Positions 1 to 8,600 of a stretch of DNA of 64,000 nucleotides are shown here, piece after piece. Position 1 is the stretch's first letter. The number at the start of each line of letters is the position of its first letter. Source of the DNA: Ptiloglossa arizonensis (lineage: Eukaryota; Arthropoda; Insecta; Hymenoptera; Colletidae); NCBI RefSeq assembly GCF_051014685.1, contig NW_027478906.1, forward strand, positions 124,001 to 188,000, given 5' to 3'. A program made the translations under genes and the position numbers. The notes under the pieces are model-generated. The model ran no database searches, was not told where the DNA came from, and worked only from the letters and a program-made list of their open reading frames with translations.

Positions 1-27
1 AATCCGTTCGCGAGATATGGCAGTTTG

Positions 28-36
28 GAGGTAAGA
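28..36 (+). other. Splice-donor-like GAG|GTAAGA (representative)
   Basis: The sequence matches the eukaryotic donor consensus MAG|GTRAGT at seven of nine positions, including the invariant GT. It is present in monomers of the GGCAGTTTGGAGGTAAG class and kept in GGATGTAAG, GGACGTAAG and GGTGGTAAG variants. It is lost in the GGAGATAAG and GGATATAAG classes. Use as a splice site is unproven. Confidence 0.25.
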
Positions 37-41
37 AACGC

Positions 42-54
42 TTGAGAAACTCAA
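42..54 (+). other. Hairpin-capable dyad TTGAG-AAA-CTCAA (representative)
   Basis: A perfect 5-bp inverted repeat with a 3-nt loop, present in most monomers. The frequent variant TTGAG-GAA-CTCAA changes only the loop and keeps the stem. Rare copies break the stem: TTAAG near 4.58 and 7.55 kb, TTGAC near 18.03, 19.95 and 35.15 kb, and TCGAG near 29.74, 41.79, 47.37 and 53.31 kb. It lies immediately upstream of the A4T4 tract. Short dyads are a known feature of several centromeric satellites; a role here is inferred. Confidence 0.6.
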
Positions 55-60
55 AATTTT
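53..60 (+). other. A4T4 tract (representative)
   Basis: AAAATTTT is an 8-bp self-complementary A/T tract present in almost every copy, the exceptions being one-base deletions near 8.09 and 8.97 kb and AATATTTT variants. A second tract, A3T4, lies at 158-164. Their centres are about 104-105 bp apart, close to ten helical turns. A4T4 tracts are known to curve DNA, so a nucleosome-positioning role is plausible but inferred. Confidence 0.45.
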
Positions 61-115
61 CGCAGATCTGATGCTCGAAACGAATAACTAGAACGGCGTA
101 GGGGAAAAGTGCGCA

Positions 116-132
116 TACCGTTGTAATCGGGC
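116..132 (+). other. CENP-B-box-like 17-bp motif (representative copy)
   Basis: The 17 bases are TACCGTTGTAATCGGGC. The known mammalian CENP-B box has essential positions nTTCGnnnnAnnCGGGn. The motif matches seven of these nine: C and G of TTCG, the central A, and all of CGGG. The two Ts of TTCG are A and C here. Against the commonly quoted full consensus YTTCGTTGGAARCGGGA, 12 of 17 positions agree, including the run CGTTG. The motif is present in nearly every monomer, with point variants such as CCGATG, TCTGGCG and TCGGCCG. CENP-B itself is a mammalian protein derived from a pogo-like transposase; a homologous binder in this organism is inference. Chance resemblance is the main alternative. 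Confidence 0.4.
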
Positions 133-135
133 GAG

Positions 136-148
136 TTTCTACTTTCAG
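136..148 (+). other. Splice-acceptor-like TTTCTACTTTCAG (representative)
   Basis: A pyrimidine-rich run ending in CAG, preceded by TTGTAAT at 121-127, which fits the branch consensus YNYTRAY at six of seven positions. Nearly invariant along the array; observed variants include CTTCTAC, GTGTCTAC, TCTCTAC, TATCTAC and CTAATTTCAG. With the donor-like site it bounds a 118-nt intron-sized interval. Function is inferred only. Confidence 0.25.
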
Positions 149-323
149 AAGCAACAGAAATTTTGCGGATTGGTCAATCCGTTCGCGAGATATGGCAGCT
201 TGGAGGTAAGAAACGCTTGAGAAACTCAAAATTTTCGCAGTTCTGATGCTCGAAATGAATAACTGGAACGGCCTAGAGGAAAATTACACATACCGTTGTA
301 ATCGGGCGAGTTTCTACTTTCAG

Positions 324-380
324 ATGCAACAGAAATTTTGCGGATTGGTCAATCCGTTCGCGAGATATGGCAGTTTGGAG
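324..380 (+). other. 57-nt exon-like cassette between splice-like signals (representative)
   Basis: This segment starts with ATG right after a pyrimidine tract plus CAG (311-323) and ends at GAG just before GTAAGA (381-386). It is 57 nt, a multiple of three, and translates without a stop as MQQKFCGLVNPFARYGSLE. The intervening part, 381-498, is 118 nt and ends in the same TTTCTACTTTCAG. A branch-site-like TTGTAAT lies about 20 nt before the acceptor. Joining cassettes would give an endless in-frame peptide repeat. Cautions: 19 open codons arise by chance about 40% of the time; copies reading CGCGTGATA have an in-frame TGA; one copy near 7.33 kb has TTTTGAGG; and the large monomer class ending GGAGATAAG or GGATATAAG lacks the donor GT. 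I do not call this a gene. Confidence 0.25.
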
Positions 381-423
381 GTAAGAAACGCTTGAGAAAC
401 TCAAAATTTTCGCAGTTCTGATG

Positions 424-434
424 CTCGAAACGAG
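424..434 (+). other. Hairpin-capable dyad CTCG-AAA-CGAG (representative)
   Basis: A 4-bp inverted repeat with an AAA loop, perfect in monomers that read CGAGTAAC and reduced to three pairs in those that read CGAATAAC. It lies about 20 bp downstream of the TTGAG-AAA-CTCAA dyad and shares its AAA loop. The two states, CGAG and CGAA, are a main subtype marker in the array. Confidence 0.5.
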
Positions 435-525
435 TAACTAGAACGGCCTAGGGGAAATCTACACCTACCGTTGTAATCGGGCGAGTTTCTACTTTCAGAT
501 GCAACAGAAATTTTGCGGATTTGTC

Positions 526-699
526 AATCCGTTCGCGAGATATGGCAGTTTGGAGGTAAGAAACGCTTGAGAAACTCAAAATTTTCGCAGTTCTGATGCT
601 CGAAACGAGTAACTAGTACGGCCTAGGGGAAAGTACGCATACCGTTGTAATCGGGCGAGTTTCTACTTTCAGATGCAACAGAAATTTTGCGGATTGGTC
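526..699 (+). repeat. Example of the 174-bp 'GTACGC' monomer subtype
   Basis: This copy lacks one A in the run before GTACGC (GGGGAAAGTACGC instead of GGGGAAAAGTGCGC) and has CTAGTACGG instead of CTAGAACGG. It is one of the commonest subtypes and recurs throughout the window, usually one or two copies before a CTACACC-subtype monomer. Because 174 is a multiple of three and 175 is not, the mixture of the two lengths sets which spurious reading frames stay open across neighbouring copies. The following monomer (700-873) shows another 1-bp deletion, GCAGTCTGATG instead of GCAGTTCTGATG, which is also shared by many later copies. Confidence 0.9.
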
Positions 700-1164
700 A
701 ATCCGTTCGCGAGATATGGCAGTTTGGAGATAAGAAACGCTTGAGAAACTCAAAATTTTCGCAGTCTGATGCTCGAAACGAATAACTAGAACGGCCTAGG
801 GGAAAACTACACCTACCGTTGTAATCGGGCGAGTTTCTACTTTCAGATGCAACAGATATTTTGCGGATTTGTCAATCCGTTCGCGAGATATGGCAGTTTG
901 GAGGTAAGAAACGCTTGAGAAACTCAAAATTTTCGCAGTTCTGATGCTCGAAACGAGTAACTAGTACGGCCTAGGGGAAAGTACGCATACCGTTGTAATC
1001 GGGCGAGTTTCTACTTTCAGATGCAACAGAAATTTTGCGGATTGGTCAATCCGTTCGCGAGATATGGCAGTTTGGAGATAAGAAACGCTTGAGAAACTCA
1101 AAATTTTCGCAGTTCTGATGCTCGAAACGAGTAACTAGAACGGCCTAGGGGAAAACTACACGTA

Positions 1165-1177
1165 CCGATGTAATCGG
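1165..1177 (+). other. Perfect dyad CCGAT-GTA-ATCGG (variant of the box region)
   Basis: A 5-bp stem flanks a 3-nt loop. The common monomer has CCGTT-GTA-ATCGG, with one unpaired position in the stem. Here T to A in the left arm makes the dyad perfect. The variant recurs in the GTACGC monomers with CCGATG, for example near 11.99, 13.04, 14.79, 17.23, 40.11 and 53.21 kb. It overlaps the CENP-B-box-like segment, so it could change protein binding or cruciform formation. Function is inferred; the symmetry is read directly. Confidence 0.7.
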
Positions 1178-4109
1178 GCGAGTTTCTACTTTCAGATGCA
1201 ACAGAAATTTTGCGGATTGGTCAATCCGTTCGCGAGATATGGCAGTTTGGAGGTAAGAAACGCTTGAGAAACTCAAAATTTTCGCAGTTCTGATGCTCGA
1301 AACAAATAACTAGAACGGCGTAGGGGAAAAGTGCGCATACCGTTGTAATCGGGCGAGTTTCTACTTTCAGAAGCAACAGAAATTTTGCGGATTGGTCAAT
1401 CCGTTCGCGAGATATGGCAGTTTGGAGGTAAGAAACGCTTGAGAAACTCAAAATTTTCGCAGTTCTGATGCTCGAAATGAATAACTGGAACGGCCTAGAG
1501 GAAAATTACACATACCGTTGTAATCGGGCGAGTTTCTACTTTCAGATGCAACAGAAATTTTGCGGATTGATCAATCCGTTCGCGAGATATGGCTGTTTGG
1601 AGATAAGAAACGCTTGAGAAACTCAAAATTTTCGCAGTTCTGATGCTCGAAACGAATAACTAGAACGGCCTAGGGGAAAAGTGCGCATACCGTTGTAATC
1701 GGGCGAGTTTCTACTTTCAGATGCAACAGAAATTTTGCGGATTGATCAATCCGTTCGCGAGATATGGCTGTTTGGAGATAAGAAACGCTTGAGAAACTCA
1801 AAATTTTCGCAGTTCTGATGCTCGAAACGAATAACTAGAACGGCCTAGGGGAAAAGTGCGCATACCGTTGTAATCGGGCGAGCTTCTACTTTCAGATGCA
1901 ACAGAAATTTTGCGGATTGATCAATCCGTTCGCGAAATATGGCTGTTTGGAGATAAGAAACGCTTGAGAAACTCAAAATTTTCGCAGTTCTGATGCTCGA
2001 AACAAGTAACTAGTACGGCCTAGGGGAAAGTACGCATACCGTTGTAATCGGGCGAGTTTCTACTTTCAGATGCAACAGAAATTTTGCGGATTGGTCAATC
2101 CGTTCGCGAGATATGGCAGTTTGGAGGTAAGAAACGCTTGAGAAACTCAAAATTTTCGCAGTTCTGATGCTCGAAACTAGTAACTCGAACGGCCTAGGGG
2201 AAAACAACACCAACCGTTGTAATCGGGCGAGTTTCTACTTTCAGATGCAACAGAAATTTTGCGGATTGGTCAATCCGTTCGCGAGATATGGCAGTTTGGA
2301 GGTAAGAAACGCTTGAGAAACTCAAAATTTTCGCAGTTCTGATGCTCGAAACGAGTAACTAGTACGGCCTAGGGGAAAGTACGCATACCGTTGTAATCGG
2401 GCGAGCTTCTACTTTCAGATGCAACCGAAATTTTGCGGATTGGTCAATCCGTTCGCGAGATATGGCAGTTTGGAGATAAGAAACGCTTGAGAAACTCAAA
2501 ATTTTCGCAGTCTGATGCTCGAAACGAATAACTAGAACGGCCTAGGGGAAAACTACACGTACCGTTGTAATCGGGCGAGTTTCTACTTTCAGATGCAACA
2601 GAAATTTTGCGGATTGGTCAATCCGTTCGCGAGATATGTCAGTTTGGAGGTAAGAAACGCTTGAGAAACTCAAAATTTTCGCCGTTCTGATGCTCGAAAC
2701 GAATAACTAGAACGGCCTAGGGGAAAAGTGCGCATACCGTTGTAATCGGGCGAGTTTCTACTTTCAGATGCAACAGAAATTTTGCGGATTGATCAATCCG
2801 TTCGCGAGATATGGCTGTTTGGAGATAAGAAACGCTTGAGAAACTCAAAATCTTCGCAGTTCTGATGCTCGAAACGAATAACTAGAACGGCCTAGGGGAA
2901 AAGTGCGCATACCGTTGTAATCGGGCGAGTTTCTACTTTCAGATGCAACAGAAATTTTGCGGATTGATCAATCCGTTCGCGAGATATGGCTGTTTGGAGA
3001 TAAGAAACGCTTGAGAAACTCAAAATTTTCGCAGTTCTGATGCTCGAAACGAATAACTAGAACGGCCTAGGGGAAAAGTGCGCATACCGTTGTGATCGGG
3101 CGAGTTTCTACTTTCAGATGCAACAGAAATTTTGCGGATTGATCAATCCGTTCGCGAGATATGGCTGTTTGGAGATAAGAAAGGCTTGAGAAACTCAAAA
3201 TTTTCGCAGTTCTGATGCTCGAAACGAGTAACTAGTACGGCCTAGGGGAAAGTACGCATACCGTTGTAATCGGGCGAGTTCCTACTTTCAGATGCAACAG
3301 AAATTTTGCGGATTGGTCAATCCGTTCGCGAGATATGGCAGTTTGGAGGTAAGAAACGCTTGAGAAACTCAAAATTTTCGCAGTTCTGATGCTCGAAACT
3401 AGTAACTAGAACGGCCTAGGGGAAAACAACACATACCGTTGTAATCGGGCGAGTTTCTACTTTCAGATGCAACAGAAATTTTGCGGATTGGTCAATCCGT
3501 TCGCGAGATATGGCAGTTTGGAGGTAAGAAACGCTTGAGAAACTCAAAATTTTCGCAGTTCTGATGCTCGAAACGAGTAACTAGTACGGCCTAGGGGAAA
3601 GTACGCATACCGTTGTAATCGGGCGAGTTTCTACTTTCAGATGCAACAGAAATTTTGCGGATTGGTCAATCCGTTCGCGAGATATGGCAGTTTGGAGATA
3701 AGAAACGCTTGAGAAACTCAAAATTTTCGCAGTCTGATGCTCGAAACGAATAACTAGAACGGCCTAGGGGAAAAGTGCGCATACCGTTGTAATCGGGCGA
3801 GTGTCTACTTTCAGATGCAACAAAAATTTTGCGGATTGATCAATCCGTTCGCGAGATATGGCAGTTTGCAGATAAGAAACGCTTGAGAAACTCAAAATTT
3901 TCGCAGTTCTGATGCTCGAAACGAATAACTAGAACGGCCTAGGGGAAAAGTGCGCATACCGTTGTAATCGGGAGAGTTTCTACTTTCAGATGCAACAGAA
4001 ATTTTGCGGATTGGTCAATCCGTTCGCGAGATATGGCAGTTTGGAGGTAAGAAACGCTTGAGAAACTCAAAATTTTCGCAGTTCTGATGCTCGAAACGAA
4101 TAACTAGAG

Positions 4110-5560
4110 CGGCCTAGGGGAAAAGTACGCATACCGTTGTAATTGGGCGAGTTTCTACTTTCAGATGCAACAGAAATTTTGCGAATTGGTCAATCCGTTC
4201 GCGAGATATGGCAGTTTGGAGGTAAGAAACGCTTGAGAAACTCAAAATTTTCGCCGTTCTGATGCTCGAAACGAATAACTAGATCGGCCTAGGGGAAAAG
4301 TGCGCATACCGTTGTAATCGGGCGAGTTTCTACTTTCAGACGCAACAGAAATTTTGCGGATTGATCAATCCGTTCGCGAGATATGGCAGTTTGCAGATAA
4401 GAAACGCTTGAGAAACTCAAAATTTTCGCAGTTCTGATGCTCGAAACGAATAACTAGAACGGCCTAGGGGAAAAGTGCGCATACCGTTGTAATCGGGCGA
4501 GTTTCTACTTTCAGATGCGACAGAAATTTTGCGGATTGATCAATCCGTTCGCGAGATATGGCTGTTTGGAGATAAGAAACGCTTAAGAAACTCAAAATTT
4601 TCGCAGTTCTGATGCTCGAAACGAGTAACTAGTACGGCCTAGGGGAAAGTACGCATACCGTTGTAATCGGGCGAGTTTCTACTTTCAGATGCAACAGAAA
4701 TTTTGCGGATTGGTCAATCCGTTCGCGAGATATGGCAGTTTGGTGGTAAGAAACGCTTGAGAAACTCAAAATTTTCGCAGTTCTGATGCTCGAAACGAGT
4801 AACTAGAACGGCATAGGGGAAAACTACACCTACCGTTGTAATCGGGCGAGTTTCTACTTTCAGATGCAACACAAATTTTGCGGATTGGTCAATCTGTTTG
4901 CGAGATGTGGCAGTTTGGAGGTAAGAAACGCTTGAGAAACTCAAAATTTTCGCAGTTCTGATGCTCGAAACGAATAACTAGAACGGCCTAGGGGAAAAGT
5001 ACGCATACAGTTGTAATTGGGCGAGTTTCTACTTTCAGATGCAACAGAAATTTTGCGAATTGGTCAATCCGTTCGCGAGATATTGCAGTTTGGAGGTAAG
5101 AAACGCTTGAGAAACTCAAAATTTTCGCCGTTCTGATGCTCGAAACGAATAACTAGAACGGCCTAGGGGAAAAGTGCGCATACCGTTGTAATCGGGCGAG
5201 TTTCTACTTTCAGATGCAACAGAAATTTTGCGGATTGATCAATCCGTTCGCGAGATATGGCTGTTTGGAGATAAGAAACGCTTGAGAAACCCAAAATTTT
5301 CGCAGTTCTGATGCTCGAAACGAATAACTAGAACGGCCTAGGGGAAAAGTGCGCATACCGTTGTAATCGGGCGAGTTTCTACTTTCAGATGCAACAGAAA
5401 TTTTGCGGATTGATCAATCCGTTCGCGAGATATGGCTGTTTGGAGATAAGAAACGCTTGAGAAACCCAAAATTTTCGCAGTTCTGATGCTCGAAACGAAT
5501 AACTAGAACGGCCTAGGGGAAAAGTGCCCATACCGTTGTAATCGGGCGAGTTTCTACTTT
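4110..5560 (+). repeat. Left copy of a 2,970-bp-spaced duplication
   Basis: Rare markers here recur 2,970 bp (17 monomers) downstream: GATCGGCCTAGG near 4.28/7.25 kb, ATGCGACAG near 4.52/7.49 kb, the broken stem TTAAG near 4.58/7.55 kb, GGTGGTAAG near 4.74/7.71 kb, and AATCTGTTTGCGAGATG at 4891/7861. The left copy keeps normal homopolymer lengths where the right copy has several one-base indels. Confidence 0.85.
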
Positions 5561-7080
5561 CAGATGCAACAGAAATTTTGCGGATTGATCAATCCGTTCG
5601 CGAGATATGGCTGTTTGGATATAAGAAACGCTTGAGAAACTCAAAATTTTCGCAGTTCTGATGCTCGAAACGAATAACTAGAACGGCCTAGGGGAAAAGT
5701 GCGCATACCGTTGTAATCGGGCGAGTTTCTACTTTCAGATGCAACAGAAATTTTGCGGATTGATCAATCCGTTCGCGAGATATGGCTGTTTGGATATAAG
5801 AAACGCTTGAGAAACTCAAAATTTTCGCAGTTCTGATGCTCGAAACGAGTAACTAGTACGGCCTAGGGGAAAGTACGCATACCGTTGTAATCGGGCGAGT
5901 TTCTACTTTCAGATGCAACAGAAATTTTGCGGATTGGTCAATCCGTTCGCGAGATATGGCAGTTTGGAGGTAAGAAACGCTTGAGAAACTCAAAATTTTC
6001 GCAGTTCTGATGCTCGAAACGAGTAACTAGTACGGCCTAGGGGAAAGTACGCATACCGTTGTAATCGGGCGAGTTTCTACTTTCAGATGCAACAGAAATT
6101 TTGCGGATTGGTCAATCCGTTCGCGAGATATGGCAGTTTGGACGTAAGAAACGCTTGAGAAACTCAAAATTTTCGCAGTTCTGATGCTCGAAACGAGTAA
6201 CCAGAACGGCCTAGGGGAAAACTACACCTACCGTTGTAATCGGGCGAGTTTCTACTTTCAGATGCAACAGAAATTTTGCGGATTGATCAATCCGTTCGCG
6301 AGTTATGGCTGTTTGGAGATAAGAAACGCTTGAGAAACTCAAAATTTTCGCAGTTCTGATGCTCGAAACGAATAACTAGAACGGCCTAGGGGAAAAGTGC
6401 GCATACCGTTGTAATCGGGCGAGTTTCAACTTTCAGATGCAACAGAAATTTTGCGGATTGATCAATCCGTTCGCGAGATATGGCTGTTTGGAGATAAGAA
6501 ACGCTTGAGAAACTCAAAATTTTCGCAGTTCTGATGCTCGAAACGAATAACTAGAACGGCCTAGGGGAAAAGTGCCCATACCGTTGTAATCGGGCGAGTT
6601 TCTACTTTCAGATGCAACAGAAATTTTGCGGATTGATCAATCCGTTCGCGAGATATGGCTGTTTGGATATAAGAAACGCTTGAGAAACTCAAAATTTTCG
6701 CAGTTCTGATGCTCGAAACGAATAACTAGAACGGCCTAGGGGAAAAGTGCGCATACCGTTGTAATCGGGCGAGTTTCTACTTTCAGATGCAACAGAAATT
6801 TTGCGGATTGGTCAATCCGTTCGCGAGATATGGCAGTTTGGAGGTAAGAAACGCTTGAGAAACTCAAAATTTTCGCAGTTCTGATGCTCGAAACGAGTAA
6901 CTAGTACGGCCTAGGGGAAAGTACGCATACCGTTGTAATCGGGCGAGTTTCTACTTTCAGATGCAACAGAAATTTTGCGGATTGGTCAATCCGTTCGCGA
7001 GATATGGCAGTTTGGACGTAAGAAACGCTTGAGAAACTCAAAATTTTCGCAGTTCTGATGCTCGAAACGAGTAACTAGAA
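5100..7080 (+). repeat. 6-monomer (1,048 bp) HOR units, GTGCGC/GTGCCC subtypes
   Basis: Runs ordered GTGCGC, GTGCCC, GTGCGC, GTACGC, GTACGC and CTACACC repeat with a 1,048-bp step. The GTGCCC marker lies at 5524 and 6572. Most copies in the GTGCGC part have GATTGATCAATCC, GGCTGTTTGG and GAGATAAG or GATATAAG, so they lack the donor-like GT. The copy near 6.2 kb has the rare GTAACCAG, shared with 29776. Confidence 0.75.
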
Positions 7081-8600
7081 CGGCCTAGGGGAAAAGTGCG
7101 CATACCGTTGTAATTGGGCGAGTTTCTACTTTCAGATGCAACAGAAATTTTGCGAATTGGTCAATCCGTTCGCGAGATATGGCAGTTTGGAGGTAAGAAA
7201 CGCTTGAGAAACTCAAAATTTTCGCCGTTCTGATGCTCGAAACGAATAACTAGATCGGCCTAGGGGAAAAGTGCGCATACCGTTGTAATCGGGCGAGTTT
7301 CTACTTTCAGACGCAACAGAAATTTTGAGGATTGATCAATCCGTTCGCGAGATATGGCAGTTTGCAGATAAGAAACGCTTGAGAAACTCAAAATTTTCGC
7401 AGTTCTGATGCTCGAAACGAATAACTAGAACGGCCTAGGGAAAAGTGCGCATACCGTTGTAATCGGGCGAGTTTCTACTTTCAGATGCGACAGAAATTTT
7501 GCGGATTGATCAATCCGTTCGCGAGATATGGCTGTTTGGAGATAAGAAACGCTTAAGAAACTCAAAATTTTCGCAGTTCTGATGCTCGAAACGAGTAACT
7601 AGTACGGCCTAGGGGAATGTACGCATACCGTTGTAATCGGGCGAGTTTCTACTTTCAGATGCAACAGAAATTTTGCGGATTGGTCAATCCGTTCGCGAGA
7701 TATGGCAGTTTGGTGGTAAGAAACGCTTGAGAAACTCAAAATTTTCGCAGTTCTGATGCTCGAAACGAGTAACTAGAACGGCATAGGGGAAAACTACACC
7801 TACCGTTGTAATCGGGCGAGTTTCTACTTTCAGATGCAACACAAATTTTGCGGATTGGTCAATCTGTTTGCGAGATGTGGCAGTTTGGAGGTAAGGAACG
7901 CTTGAGAAACTCAAAATTTTCGCAGTTCTGATGCTCGAAAACGAATAACTAGAACGGCCTAGGGGAAAAGTACGCATACAGTTGTAATTGGGCGAGTTTC
8001 TACTTTCAGATGCAACAGAAATTTTGCGAATTGGTCAATCCGTTCGCGAGATATTGCAGTTGGGAGGTAAGAAACGCTTGAGAAACTCAAAATTTCGCCG
8101 TTCTGATGCTCGAAACGAATAACTAGAACGGCCTAGGGGAAAAGTGCGCATACCGTTGTAATCGGGGCGAGTTTCTACTTCAGATGCAACAGAAATTTTG
8201 CGGATTGATCAATCCGTTCGCGAGATATGGCTGTTTGGAGATAAGAAACGCTTGAGAAACCCAAATTTTCGCAGTTCTGATGCTCGAAACGAATAACTAG
8301 AACGGCCTAGGGGAAAAGTGCGCATACCGTTGTAATCGGGCGAGTTTCTACTTTCAGATGCAACAGAAATTTTGCGGATTGATCAATCCGTTCGCGAGAT
8401 ATGGCTGTTTGGAGATAAGAAACGCTTGAGAAACCCAAAATTTTCGCAGTTCTGATGCTCGAAACGAATAACTAGAACGGCCTAGGGGAAAAGTGCCCAT
8501 ACCGTTGTAATCGGGCGAGTTTCTACTTTCAGATGCAACAGAAATTTTGCGGATTGATCAATCCGTTCGCGAGATATGGCTGTTTGGATATAAGAAACGC
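7080..8600 (+). repeat. Right copy of the 2,970-bp-spaced duplication, with many private 1-bp indels
   Basis: Collinear with 4.11-5.6 kb. It carries one-base changes absent from the left copy: a G lost at about 7440, an A gained at about 7940, a T lost at about 8095, a G gained at about 8166, a T lost at about 8178 and an A lost at about 8264. All are in or next to homopolymers. This is more private indels in 1.5 kb than I see in any comparable stretch, so local sequence error is possible. Confidence 0.8.

Larger units (their letters stand above)
1..175 (+). repeat. Reference monomer (first complete 175-bp copy)
   Basis: This copy serves as a landmark map for all others. Positions 8-13 hold the palindrome TCGCGA. 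Positions 28-36 (GAGGTAAGA) resemble a splice donor. Positions 42-54 form a 5-bp stem dyad with an AAA loop. Positions 53-60 are A4T4. Positions 66-115 carry most of the variation that defines subtypes (AACTAGAAC versus AACTAGTAC, then CTACACC, GTGCGC, GTGCCC or GTACGC). Positions 116-132 are the CENP-B-box-like segment. Positions 136-148 are a pyrimidine tract ending in CAG. Positions 158-164 are A3T4. This copy has AAG instead of the usual ATG just after the CAG, a variant it shares with the copy starting at 1223, seven monomers later. Confidence 0.95.
1..4110 (+). repeat. Mixed monomer block with 7-monomer (1,222 bp) periodicity
   Basis: The first two monomers recur at 1223 and 1398, including GAACGGCGTAGG, the AAG for ATG change and GGCCTAGAGG. 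The offset is 1,222 bp, seven monomers. The same offset links the rare GAAACTAGTAAC monomers at about 2173 and 3395, followed by GGAAAACAACAC. Between these, runs of the GTGCGC subtype with GATTGATCAATCC and GGCTGTTTGG occur at 1.57-2.0 and 2.7-3.2 kb. The HOR is irregular, as expected where unequal exchange has scrambled it. No other content is seen. Confidence 0.7.

Noticed and set aside
8..13. TCGCGA and CCTAGG palindromes as regulatory sites
   Set aside because: Six-base palindromes are expected by chance and nothing else in the monomer supports a specific role.
324..380. Calling the 57-nt cassette a genuine coding exon
   Set aside because: A whole class of copies has TGA in frame (CGCGTGATA), another class lacks the donor GT, and a 19-codon open frame is common by chance. 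It is kept as a hypothesis only.
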